Shown one piece after another: positions 23,413-34,090 of a stretch of 64,000 nt of DNA. The stretch covers positions 62,353,702 to 62,417,701 of the forward strand of contig NC_132927.1 in NCBI RefSeq assembly GCF_047675955.1, given 5' to 3'. This DNA comes from Chlorocebus sabaeus. Lineage: Eukaryota; Chordata; Mammalia; Primates; Cercopithecidae. Numbering within the stretch: position 1 is the stretch's first letter; each line of letters begins with the position of its first letter. A model generated the notes under the pieces. The model was not told the origin of the DNA. It ran no database searches and saw only the letters and a program-made list of their open reading frames with translations. The position numbers were made by a program, and so were the translations under genes.

Positions 23413-24924
23413 TGAGAAGTGCTATTTTCGTGAAAGAAACTCAACTGCTGTCTTTGCCACACAATTACTGCAAAGTGCCTGTTAATCCACGCTGCCCACA
23501 CATTGAGCTGTTGATATTTATTTAATGTTCGATACAATACAAAGAGTGAATTAGCTGTGGCTGATGAAATGCACATCACTTTAAAATATACCTGAATTTA
23601 TATTAGATGTATTATTATTATGAATCGAGGATAAGAAAGTTCTCCACTAGTCATATTTTGCTTTTTGTTGTCTAATATACATTTCCCTGCTGGACCTTGG
23701 TTTTCTTTTTGACAGTAGCCTCTCAATGACTCTCAGTATATATGGTTTGGTGAAGCTGACACATTCATGCCTTCTGCCTTGTATGATCCAGACCTAACAA
23801 ATGAGTATATTTTATCTCTTAGGTCATAGCAATTGTTTGAGAACTATTACTCAGTTTGTTCCAATAAGACCCAATTGGAGACTTTAAGAAAAAAGAAACT
23901 CACTTTTCTCTTTAGTGACTAATCTGCGGGGCATAAATGTATAGATTTTGGTATGGGTGGACAGATGAAGAAATTCCGCCTGAGAACAATTTGATATTTG
24001 TGTCAATTTAGGAAAAAAAACAAAACGAAACAGTGACAATAGCAAGACTAAACATAGCGTGTCCCATGGAATGTATGTGATACACTTATATTAAACATTC
24101 TTCATTGTCTCTCTGAAATTTAAATTTAAGTAGACATTATTTGATCTGACAACCCTAAATGCAAGGAAAGCAGAGATGAGACTGGAGGAAAGAGAGTCCA
24201 ATGACATCATCTGAATTTAGAATCTAATGTCACCTAAAGTCAGTTGACCCTTTAACCTTTAAGTTATATGATACAAAAGATCATTTATGTCACTGGTAAC
24301 AGAAGAAACACTACCTAAGAGGATGTTCTAAAAAATAGGAAGAAAAATAATTCGTATGCTTAAAACTGTTTGAACCAGTAATATAAATAGAAGACATCAA
24401 ATCACATTTTAGTATGTTTGTGAGAATACTGTAAAAGAGAAAATGGACTTACACAACATTTTGGAGTTTGCAAAAGGGCCATTTGAGATCTAATTCTAAA
24501 ATTATTTCATGTTGGATACATACAGAATGCAAAGGTCAAGGTTATTTTTTATGAGAACGTATTAAGCAGCCAAAGGAGAAGAGACTGTATTCCTCTGTAA
24601 AGTGAAAAAGAATCCAAACATAAAATGCATGGAGTATTTTATATCAATATCTGAAAAAAGCACAAAGTAGTAATGCCAACAGCAAACATTCAGATAGAAA
24701 AATAATGGAAGAAAATACACTGGATAGGTAATGATGAAGCCTTTTCCAATTATCCTACCCTCAATAATTTCTCCCTCCTATATATTTTTATCTAACTTAT
24801 CATCTATACCGTTATTTGTCTCCCATTACTGCTTTTTATGCAATGATATCACTCATATTATAAAACACATTTATTCTTTATTATGAGATTATAATTTCTG
24901 TAAGAACAGTGTCAAGAGGAAATA
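23413..24924. other. Unassigned AT-rich DNA
   Basis: No gene or confident repeat was recognised in about 1.5 kb. Confidence 0.5.
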
Positions 24925-25067
24925 TCTTGGGTGATGAAAATGCTTACCATCTTGATAGCAGTGATGGTTTCAAGGTTGTACTCTTACGTTAAAATTGATT
25001 AAATCATACAGTTTCAATGTATGCCGTTTATTGTACTTTAATTATACCTGAAAATATTTTTTAAAGC
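24925..25067 (+). mobile_element. L1M 3'-end fragment
   Basis: The sequence reads 'cttgggtgatgaaaatgctt', 'cttgatagcagtgatggttt', 'tttattgtactttaattata' and then an A-rich end. This is the standard L1M 3'UTR order. Confidence 0.7.
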
Positions 25068-26282
25068 ATGTGGACTTGGTTGAAAGTTACCTGAAGACTC
25101 TAATACCAGGCTAAAAATTAGGGAAGAGAGGAAGAAGTGAGGGCCCAAATGGGTTAGAGAAAGAGTTCAGCTTTCTTACAAAAGATGATCAATAGATACA
25201 AACATAAGGTTCAATATATTGTGTGCTCCAAAATTAATGGACCCACATCAGGAACTTAGTGTCAGAAACATTCAGGCAGTAGTCAGTCTTGTTTGTTTCT
25301 AGAGATCCATTTTGGAGTTGATTCACGGATTGGTATATGGTAAAGATAAAGGACTTGGCTCCAATCCCTGGAGATTCCTGAGATTTAGAGCTAGAGGAAG
25401 ATGGCAAAAACAAGGGACACTGGGAAGTAGTTCCTAAGCTAAGGGAAAAGATCGTAGAGTTTTGAAATCCATAAGAAAAAAAAAAAAAAGTTATGTATTT
25501 TGTGGAATAGAAAGGAAACTATCAAGTGCTATTGACAGATCAATTAAAACAAGGACAGAGTTGGTACTATATCCTGATAGAAGACAATGAGTTTCATGAT
25601 AAGCCTCATCTGCTGGTGAGGATAAGATTATGTAATATACTGCCAGGTTTGACTGAGGATGACTCAGTGGTTGGAAGAAGCTTGCACATAAAACCTCAAG
25701 TTGAAAAGAGGTAGGACAGGAAAAAGCTAAGACACAGAGCAATTTATTATGTTTCTATGCCCCTAAACTCCTGGCCTAGTGTTACTGGCAAATCAGGCAC
25801 CTAATAGATGTGTGTCAATTGATTGCCACATCAATAGACTCAAGGAATTTGCATATGATAACAGGGTTAAATATTTCATATGACTCATCTGGAAAAATGA
25901 AAGATTAAAGATATGATTAAAGTCTAAGAGATTTTGAAGGATCTGAATTGAGTGAATGCAAATGTCCTCATCAAATGCTTGATTATTAAAATGATGAGGC
26001 TCACTTTAAACTTGAAAGAGACAATTGTGAATAAATAAAGGTAATAACATTAATTTTTTTTAAAAAAAAAAAAAGGTTAAGAAACGTTTGGACCTATAAC
26101 GGAAGAATGAGCTTGAGTGAAAAATTTAATGTAATTCAATTACATAAACATTTGGGGACAATCCTAAGCTTATTTGGGGTTGACATTATGCAACAAAACT
26201 ATGTGCTCCTATAAAATTCTTTAGTTTTTTCCCTTAAGATCTCCATGATGAAATTCAGCTTATTTTTATCGTATTTTTTATT
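25068..26282. other. Unassigned DNA with two A-rich tracts
   Basis: Tracts of A lie near 25474-25487 and 26066-26074 (a T8/A12 junction). The open frames at 25491-25742 and 25526-25714 are complementary shadows of each other and lack domains. Confidence 0.45.
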
Positions 26283-26297
26283 AAAAATACTTAACTT
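26283..26297. repeat. Target-site duplication, left copy, of AluY
   Basis: The 16-mer aaaaatacttaacttg at 26283-26298 is repeated exactly at 26618-26633. Its last base is shared with the Alu start. Confidence 0.93.
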
Positions 26298-26617
26298 GGT
26301 CAGGCGCGTTGGCTCACGCCTGTAATCCCAGCACTTTGGGAGGCCAAGGCGAGTGGATCATGAGGTCGGGAGATCGAGACCATCCTGGCTAACACGGTGA
26401 AACCTCGTCTCTGCTAAAAATAAAAAAAAAATAAAAAAAAATAAAAAAAAAAATTAGCCAGGCGTGGTGTCAGGCGCCTGCAGTCCCAGCTACTGGGAAG
26501 GCTGAAGTAGGAGAATGGCGTGAACCCGGGAGGCGGAGCCTACAGTGAGCCGAGATCACGCCACCGTACTCCAGCCTGGGTGACAGAGTGAGACTCAGTC
26601 TCCAAAAAAAAAATAAA
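26298..26617 (+). mobile_element. AluY SINE, full length
   Basis: Both Alu arms are present, with the RNA polymerase III A and B box regions near the start ('tggctcacgcctgtaatccc', 'gagatcgagaccatcctggc'). 'ctggctaacacggtgaaacc' is the AluY-type diagnostic stretch. The A-rich linker between the arms (26419-26455) is expanded to about 37 bp of A9-11 runs split by single Ts. Exact long target duplications fit a comparatively recent insertion. Confidence 0.93.
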
Positions 26618-26633
26618 AAAAATACTTAACTTG
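26618..26633. repeat. Target-site duplication, right copy, of AluY
   Basis: Exact match of the 16-mer at 26283-26298. Confidence 0.93.
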
Positions 26634-26948
26634 TACATAGTATTTCACTGAGTTACTTTGAGCATTTTCCTTAAGAAGTGATTCAATTACATATAAACTA
26701 ACTTATTGACAATGACATTAACTAGTATTTCATATTTTTACTTATTATTTTATTTGATTAAAAGTAATTACTGTATATTTTCCCCTTTGATTACCGACAA
26801 TAGCGAATTCAGGTTCCAAAATAGCTACAACAGTGATTTATGTATAAATTATATATAGATAATTTAGCACATATGGCTGTTTGCTTTTGTGCTATTTAAT
26901 GTAAAACTTACTAATAGTTGAATAGTTATGTCATGTTTCCATAAACAG
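26634..26948. other. Unassigned AT-rich DNA
   Basis: About 315 bp between the AluY and the L1 stub, with no recognised feature. Confidence 0.5.
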
Positions 26949-26956
26949 TAACTCTT

Positions 26957-27200
26957 CGTTTTTTATTTTTTATTTTACTTTAAGTTCTGGGGTACATGTG
27001 CAGAACGTGCAGGTTTGTTACATAGGTATACATGTGCCATGGTGGTTTGCTGCACCCATCAACCCGTCACATCTAGGTTTAATTCCCGCAAGCATTAGGC
27101 ATCTGTCCTAATGCTCTCCCTCCCCTTTCCTCTCACCCCCGTGACAGGCCCCGGGGTGTGAGGTTCCCCTCTCTGTCTCCATGTGTTCTCATTTAAAAAA
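26957..27200 (-). mobile_element. 5'-truncated L1PA LINE-1 (3'UTR only)
   Basis: A 244-bp L1 3' end, read on the + strand as a T-rich tail then 'ttaagttctggggtacatgt', 'gtttgttacataggtataca' and 'gcattaggcatctgtcctaa', stopping at 'ccatgtgttctcattt'. The 8-mer taactctt flanks it (26949-26956 and 27201-27208). The 3'UTR wording is that of younger L1PA than the copy at 12124-18672. Confidence 0.9.
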
Positions 27201-27208
27201 TAACTCTT

Positions 27209-28204
27209 GATTAAACGTATTGGACATCTAAATGGTTTTATCCAAATTCGCTTTACAGGAATCCAAGTACTTTTATTACAAACATTATTAAAATGCAAAA
27301 ACATTCAATTGACTTAAAATTCTACTTTTTTTCTAGAACTGTCATTCTGTGCCAATATGTGTGAATGACTTCTATTCTCTAAAAACTATCTACAAAAATA
27401 AATCACTGCAAAGGGGGTTCATTGTCAGTATTTTACTTGACCTGACAGGACAGCCAGTGTCCTCCACTTTCTAGTGTCAATGCGCCAGCATCCCCTAGTG
27501 GGCATTGTTAAAAATAAAACTTAATTCTACTGATAAGAAAGGTTAAAGATGTTTATTAATATATTAGGTTTATTTCGTTGGAATTCATTTGCATAATTTA
27601 AATAGTTTTGCATTTATGAGTGCATATTGTCAATAAAACATTATGTAACTGCAAATACTCTGGTTGGGATGGTACCAGCTATCGTCTATTGCCCTGAAAT
27701 ATTTGTGTATTTAAAAAGTTTACATACACAGTATTTTTGGATTTATATGTGTGTGTACAAAGTAATTTAAGCTATTCATCATTTATATTTGTTTGAATAT
27801 TCATAATTTATATTTGTGTGTTTGACAAACATTTTTTATTGAGGTTTGTGTTATGTATACTTACAATTACAGACAAAGGTTTGACTCTTAATTTAAATTA
27901 TTGTGGCATTAAAAACAAGCATGGATTTCTATGTGAGACTGATTTTATTCAAATTTAATTCACCTGGTGATTAGCCTTGTGACCAAGAGAAATTTTTTTA
28001 CCCCTTTGAAATCTTATTTTCTTCATTAATAAAACAAGGGTAAAAATATACATACTGACTATAAAGTAGAAATGGTCCAATGTCTCCCAAAACTTTTAGG
28101 AAAGGTTTTTGAGAATCTGGTGATATCTGTGATTTATAACACATATGTTTAAAATGCATAAACATGTACACAATTTTAACATTGAACTTTAAGAACAATG
28201 TCAA
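27209..28204. other. Unassigned AT-rich DNA
   Basis: No gene or repeat was recognised. The open frame at 27095-27304 straddles the L1 stub boundary and is incidental. Confidence 0.5.
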
Positions 28205-28220
28205 AAAGCTAAAGAATTCT
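28205..28220. repeat. Target-site duplication, left copy, of Alu
   Basis: aaagctaaagaattct here against aaagctaagaaattct at 28550-28565: an imperfect 16-bp pair flanking the Alu. Confidence 0.8.
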
Positions 28221-28549
28221 TTTTTTCTTTTTTTCTTTCTTTCTTTCTTTTTTTTTTTGTTTTTTGTTTTTTGTTTTGAGCCAAAGTTTCACTTTTGTTG
28301 CCCAGGCTAGACTACAATGGCGTGATCTTGGCTCACTGCAACCTCCACCTCCCGGGTTCAAGCAATTCTCCTGCCTCAGTCTCCCCAGTAGCTAGGATTA
28401 CAGGCAACCACTACCAAACCCAGCTAAGTTTTTGTATTTTTAGTAGAGAGGGGGTTGGTCAGGTTGGTCTTGAACTCCTGACTTCAGGTATCCACCCTCC
28501 TCGGCCTCCCAAGTTCTGAGATTATAGGCAAGAGCCATCGTGCCAGGCC
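28221..28549 (-). mobile_element. Alu SINE (AluS/J-type), full length
   Basis: The + strand starts with a mixed T/C-rich tail copy (28221-28276), then reads 'tgttgcccaggctagactac', 'tggctcactgcaacctccac', 'caagcaattctcctgcctca' and 'agccatcgtgccaggcc'. A deletion of about 12 bp lies after 'tagtagagag' in the left-arm part. Divergence points to AluS or AluJ. The open frame at 28295-28519 is the familiar antisense-Alu frame and is not a gene. Confidence 0.92.
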
Positions 28550-28565
28550 AAAGCTAAGAAATTCT

Positions 28566-30107
28566 AAGCATAAAAATGCATTATAGATGGTGCTTGGGGC
28601 TGAAATAAACACAAAGTAAACAAGTGGATGTTTATTTTTATAAGAATAAATTAAATACTTTTTCTGTGTTATTGAAGAATATCTGAGATAGATTAGCTAT
28701 TGAGAAGTTTACCATAAATTCTGATTAATTAATGTATAGGCTATACAGGAGCTCTAAAAAAAGCCAAATCAAATGCTAGAGCTTATTCACGAAACGGTTT
28801 CAAAATTGGGCTTATAAAAATGCTTCTTTGTGAAACTGTTTGTAGATATGAAAGAAAACCCTGTTAGAATTCATTCTTAAGACATTAGATTATCTCTATA
28901 TGTAGAACTAGTTCTGCATATTTTGTCTGAACTAAGAAGTTATTTAGAAGGTTAAAATAAAATGTTATTATGGAAAGTGAGCAAAAATTTGAGATTATCA
29001 GGTAAATTTCTTAGTAGTAAGGTTTAGAGAAACATTTATTGAATGCCTGAAAAAGTGGGAACAGAAGAAGAGTGAGGCACAAAACACTCAACGGGTGCAG
29101 TTGACAGAAAAAAATGCTGAAAAGCCAACTTCATCTTTTGCAGTTATGCCCTATGGTATCTGGAAGCTATCTGGAAACATTGTTTTGGTGAGTGCACTTC
29201 AGAATTTCTTGGTTTCATGCTTTATAAACACTTTGGTTTATGGTTCACTGAATAAAGCAGATCTTCTTTGACCACAGTGGTCTGTGGTAAAGCCTTTAGC
29301 CAAATGGATTCCAATATTCATTCCCATTGGCTATGCTCTTAAGGTACCATATGTTACATGGTATATTTACATATCTATTAATGCTTCTATGTTCTCCTCC
29401 CTGCAAGATGAGAACTATCTTTGAATATCAGCAATCTATCCTTTATATGCAACATAGTAGAGATAACCAGGTCAGATTTTTCCAATAAGTTTGTAATAGT
29501 TATAAGGAAAATTTCCCCAATATTTTTGTCCGTAAGAACCACCTACAGTTATGTGAAAAATACAGATTTTTTTCCTGTGTTTTCTGAGCACGGAATCATA
29601 CATTTCTTTTAGATGTGTTTGGAAATCTATATTTAAAAGATGCAACCAAATTTATTCTTATGGTTTTGAAAACATCATACATAAATTCATAATCATAAAT
29701 TGATTATATTTAAAACAAATGTATAATGAGAATGTGAGCTCAGAGAGTTGAATTTTAAACATTAAGAACTGCTAGAAATCATTAAACAAACAGTGAAATT
29801 ATAGTGGTGGTCTCTTTCCGATAACTTTAAGTATAATTGTTCATCCTTTAGATTAGGATGATGAAACTGACTTTTTTCTCCCCCCAGACTGCTCTTGGTT
29901 TTAAATAAAAAATGACCAAAAGATAACTTAGTAATTCACCTTTCTTTTATCTTCTTATTTTATTTTAGCCTGATATAATATTTCCTGTGGCCAGAAAAAA
30001 AAATACTAAGCTATCAATAGCTCTACATTTCTTAAATTTAGATATATAGATATCCTGATTTTATGAAAACAAATGAATGATTTGATGTTTATTTATTAAC
30101 AACTTTG
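28566..30107. other. Unassigned AT-rich DNA
   Basis: About 1.5 kb with no recognised gene or repeat. A pyrimidine-rich tract followed by AG at 29940-29969 resembles a splice acceptor, but no coding exon follows. Confidence 0.45.
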
Positions 30108-30690
30108 TTTTATTTTGCTATGTAGCAAATTACCATAAATTTAGCAACTTAAGATGACAACATTTTATTATCTCACAGTTCCCTGGGTCAGAATTCCAGC
30201 AAATTTTAACTTGGCTTTCTACTTAGGATCTTATAAAGCTGAAATCAAGGTGTTGTCCAGATGTGTACTTATCTGGAGTCTTGACTAGAGAAAGATACAC
30301 TTCCCAGCGCAGTCAGGCTATTGGCAGAATTCGTTTCCTTGCAGTAGTAGACTAAGGTCTCTACTGCTTTCCTGGCTGTCAACCAGGGACCACTCTCAGC
30401 TTCTGGAGGCCACTCTTAGATCCCTGCCATGTGCCCCGCTCCATCTCAGCAATGGAGAATCTTCTTCATGTTAGTTTCTTCTTGCTCTTTAAATTTCCAA
30501 TTCCCATTCTGCCACTAGCCTGAGAAAATTCTGCTTTTAAAGGCTCATGTGATTAGATCAGTCTCACCCAAATGCTCTCCGTATTGTAAAAAGTCAACCA
30601 ATTTGGGGCTTTAACTACATCTTCAAAATCCCCTTGCAACAAGACCTGGAGTCATATTACTGAATAACCTGGGGATTGAAACACTGGAAT
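30108..30690 (-). mobile_element. Old MaLR/MLT1-like LTR
   Basis: The + strand begins 'gctatgtagcaaattaccat', 'acttaagatgacaacatttt', 'attatctcacagttccctgg', and continues with a GC-richer body ('tcaaggtgttgtccagatgt', 'cttcccagcgcagtcaggct'). This is the layout of an MLT1-related LTR in reverse orientation. The far end is poorly defined and another ancient family is possible. Confidence 0.5.
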
Positions 30691-30703
30691 GCCTTCTTAG
30701 AAT

Positions 30704-30751
30704 TCTACCACAGCAGCTCACACATTGTCTACCACAGCAACTCACTCATTG
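30704..30751. repeat. 24-bp tandem duplication
   Basis: Two adjacent 24-bp units, 30704-30727 and 30728-30751, begin tctaccacagca and differ at two positions. Confidence 0.9.
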
Positions 30752-30808
30752 AAGCAGTTTTTTTCAATTTGTGAATGTCTTGGAATATATTACAAAGTTA
30801 GCCTGATA

Positions 30809-30968
30809 TGATAGCTGTGTTAATATGACTGCAGTAATGAATACACAATGTATATAAAAATATCACATTGTACATCTTAAATATACTCAATCTTTGTTTT
30901 TCAAGTAAATATTTTAGAATTTAAAAAATTAGACATTCTTTTATTGATTGACAAAAGAATAATTTCGA
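30809..30968 (+). repeat. Left arm of a 160-bp inverted repeat (L1M 3' end)
   Basis: It matches the reverse complement of 31350-31509 over 160 bp with 7 mismatches and no gaps, about 96% by direct count. It begins tgatagctgtgttaatatga and ends aagaataatttcga. The first part resembles an L1M 3'UTR end on the + strand. Confidence 0.95.
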
Positions 30969-31349
30969 AGACAATACTTCCACAATTTGTACAGGTCAAA
31001 AATGAAGAACATTAGTTCTAAAGAACAGTCAAGAACCACTGTGCCATGTTGGATAAAAACATGTTACTTCTACACAGAGGTTCAGAATCTTTTCTGGTCA
31101 AGAATCTCTTTGAGAATCCGACAAAAGGTTGTAACCTATTTTCTACTTCTTAAAATACACACATTTCAGTCATTTTTTGAATGTTAATAGATTCTGATCT
31201 AAGTGAAAGAGAACAAAAATGAGGTTATTCAATGTCTATATATGCCTCTGATAAACCTATTAGAAAATAATGTTGGTCAACTAATGTTAACATAAGACTT
31301 GATTCATTTATCCAGTGCTAGTGTGATGTATATTTCAATCTAGCTCTCC
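30969..31349. other. 381-bp spacer of the inverted repeat
   Basis: Sequence between the two arms. The middle (31078-31160, 'aagaatctctttgagaatcc') resembles an ancient conserved-type repeat that I cannot name. The open frame at 30987-31187 has no domain. Confidence 0.55.
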
Positions 31350-31509
31350 TCGAAATTATTCTTTTGTCAATCAATGAAAGAATTTCTAACTTTTTAAATT
31401 CTAAAATATTTACTTGAAAAATAAAGATTGAGTATATTTTAGATGTACAATGCGATGTTTTTATATACATTGTGTATTCATTACTGCAGTCATATTAACA
31501 CAGCTATCA
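31350..31509 (-). repeat. Right arm of the 160-bp inverted repeat
   Basis: Reverse complement of 30809-30968 with 7 substitutions. It is continuous with the L1M that follows on its right, so this arm is the one in its original L1 context. Confidence 0.95.
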
Positions 31510-31530
31510 TCACTACCCATGTTGTTCCTT

Positions 31531-31573
31531 ATGTTTTAATTATTAAACATGTAGCTTAATGGGAGTTCCTTAG
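31531..31573 (-). repeat. Second inverted repeat, left arm (43 bp)
   Basis: Its reverse complement matches 32764-32807 with one substitution and one single-base gap. It begins ctaaggaactcccattaagc when read on the - strand. Confidence 0.9.
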
Positions 31574-32060
31574 AACTGGTTCATGTCAGAATAGAAAAGT
31601 TTTACCTTTTAACCATCATCTCCCCATTTCCTACACCCTGTCCAAACCCTGAACACCATTGTTCTATTCTCTGCTTCTATGAGTTCAACATTTTTTAGAT
31701 ACCACAATATGAATGAGAAAATACAGTATTTGTCTTTTTGTGCCTGCCTTATTTCATTTAGCTAATGTCCTCTGGTTCATCCATATAATTGAAAATGACA
31801 GGCTTTCCTCATTTTGGCTCAATAATATCCCATTGTATCAATATACCACAATTTCTTTATCCATATATCTGTCAGTGGACATTTAGGTCATTTCGGTGTC
31901 TTGGCTGTTGTAAATAATGCCGCAGTGATCACGGGAATGCAGATATCTCTTCAACATCCTGATTTCATTTCCACTTTGACAAACTAGTTGCATTTTCGTT
32001 GAATATATACTCACAAGTGGGATTGCTGAATCATATGGTGGTTCTATTTTAGAATTTTCC

Positions 32061-33316
32061 TAAAATAAAACAAAACAAAACACAATGAAACAAATACTGA
32101 ACTGTGTTAGCACGTGGGATAGATTTCTGATGCTACACCCAGCTAAATTTATACTCAAAATTTTTTAAAGGAAGGAAGCAAAAGACTGAATTTAGCCTGG
32201 CCAGTTGTTGAAAGAAATGAATTAAGTCCTCTGTTGTTTGCAAACCAGATTATGTGTCCATTCTGAGACCCTCATCCTGCTCTGTTTCTACTTTGCCACA
32301 TAATACGTAGCTAAATATGTCACACCCTCGTGACCAAAGGAATTATGGTGCCTTGGAAAATACCTGAACTAGTCCTAAAAGACAGCTTAATCATCTGACA
32401 AAATAACAGTATCTACCTCTCTGTTAGTAAAACTCGGGCTCTAAGTACTGTACTTTTCTTATTATTATGGAATAAAATATCACATGGAATGAAAAAACAG
32501 GGAAATGTACTAGAGAAATGTATTAGGTATCCTCAGTGGATACCCAGTGCCTGCTGCCTCCAAGGTCTGTGAAGGAAGATTTGATTTCTTTCTCCTGAGA
32601 CACAAAATTGCAGGTCCAGGATGTGTGTTACTATGTAACAGCGATTATCTTACTTCATGGCTCTGTGGCAAATGCATGCCTGGTTTGTGGAAAGATGAAA
32701 ATTAAATACAGACGTCAGAAGATTGAGAGTGAAAGAGATTTGTTAGGTGTTTTTACTAAAATGCTAAGGAACTCCCATTAAGCTATATGTTTTAATAATT
32801 AAAACATTACTTTAACTTGGCTTCAAAACTTAAGCATATCCAGAGAAACTGGAGAGGATATTAGGAACTAATTACATTAAAGTGTTGAAGATCAATTTCT
32901 CATGGTTTGGTAGCTTCATATTATTATTTCTTTAAAAACAGTGAAGGCAAATATTATAGAAACATATCAAAGGATGCTTTTCTAGGGCTCCACATTAGTC
33001 GTCAGTACTAAGCAATTTTGTAATAGAATTTATTGAGTTAGCTCACCTTGGCTTTAGGAATACACATGGTACCTCTTAGGAAGCTTGTGAAAGGAAACTT
33101 CTTGTTTCTCTTCTTGACCAGAAAAAAAAAGCCAAAATTAAATTTACTTATTAAAAGTAATCAGTTTGGAAGTGTGAAGGACTGGATTTCAAAACAGTAC
33201 TTTCTAATCTGGATGAAAGATAATATTCATATATGATCAATACAATCTAATAAAATCCATTCAGCATGAGTTTTATATTTTCACTTTTTCTTCTAGAATA
33301 ATATTAATATTTTTTA
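32061..33316. other. Unassigned DNA around the second inverted-repeat arm
   Basis: No gene was recognised. It contains the arm at 32764-32807. The open frame at 33048-33236 has no domain. Confidence 0.45.
32764..32807 (+). repeat. Second inverted repeat, right arm (44 bp)
   Basis: Pairs with 31531-31573. It lies about 1.2 kb away and is outside the L1M at 31350-32060. Confidence 0.9.
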
Positions 33317-34090
33317 TTAAATCAACCACATAGAAACCCCGAGCTTCAAAATGAAGTGAATTTCCACCAATTTCTTTGTGCAGTTAGGAAATTTTGGAGG
33401 TTCCTCTTGCTTTCCCACACTAGAGGGAGAGGGCGTGAGTGAGACTAGGCTGATCTCCATGCAGAGTGACATATTATCATTCACATTGTGACATAATTTC
33501 ATGTGCTTTTCAGTGTAATTGGATTTCTTCCATCTTGTGGAATCTACAGTGTAGATCTTGACTCTTGTTTCAGGGATTGATTCTAGTTTGTCACCTGTAA
33601 GATCAAGGTTGAAGAATATTTTCTTTAGCGAGCTGTATCTATGGCAACCATACAAATGTTCCTTTTGAGCTTCCAACTGAAGAGACTATAATGGAGCAAG
33701 GGCTCTAGCTGCTTCCTGCTGCATGGAACAAAAATCCATTGCCACACTGACCAAAACCTATACTTCCCGTAGGCTGCTCCATGCAACGGACTGAGCATTA
33801 TGGGGATACCAAGACAGGTTTGTTTCTGGAAACCATAGGACTCCCGAGCTGGCTGATTTTGGTTCAAGAACACCTTGATGACTTTGCCAAACAGCCTTAG
33901 TTTGCAAGCTGTTCAGAATATTTACATCTCCTCTTTTCCGTCTTCTTCAGTTGTATGTAAGACGCACGCTGTGGATCAACAGCTCTCCTATTATTCCATG
34001 ACTCTTCTTCCATCGTCTTCCTCAGGAGTTTTCCCTAACAAAATCACTGCATGTTTAATCTAGCCTTGGACTCCGCTTTTCAAAGAACCT
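33317..34090. other. Unclassified GC-richer block, possibly an old LTR
   Basis: The block is less AT-rich than its neighbours and has abrupt composition edges. Read on the - strand it starts 'gtgatagttcaggttctttg', 'gcggagtccaaggctagatt', 'gcagtgattttgttagggaa', wording like the polyadenylation-proximal part of some ancient LTR elements. Three open frames (33317-33676, 33625-33873, 33875-34063) overlap or abut without any recognisable domain. It could also be unique regulatory DNA. Confidence 0.35.

Larger units (their letters stand above)
31350..32060 (-). mobile_element. L1M LINE-1 fragment (ORF2 end plus 3'UTR)
   Basis: The + strand carries the reverse-complement L1 order: 3'UTR end at 31350-31520, 'catctccccatttcctac' 3'UTR, 'tcatttagctaatgtcctct', 'aatatcccattgtatcaata', 'acatttaggtcatttcggtg' and 'acaagtgggattgctgaatc'. 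The frame is decayed and the copy is 5'-truncated near 32060. Outside its inverted-repeat portion it is heavily diverged, as expected for L1M. Confidence 0.82.

Noticed and set aside
28295..28519. 74-codon frame resembling many predicted human proteins
   Set aside because: It is the familiar frame through an antisense Alu.
29940..29970. Pyrimidine tract plus AG suggesting an exon boundary
   Set aside because: No coding frame, conserved downstream donor or other exon evidence. Such motifs are common in AT-rich DNA.
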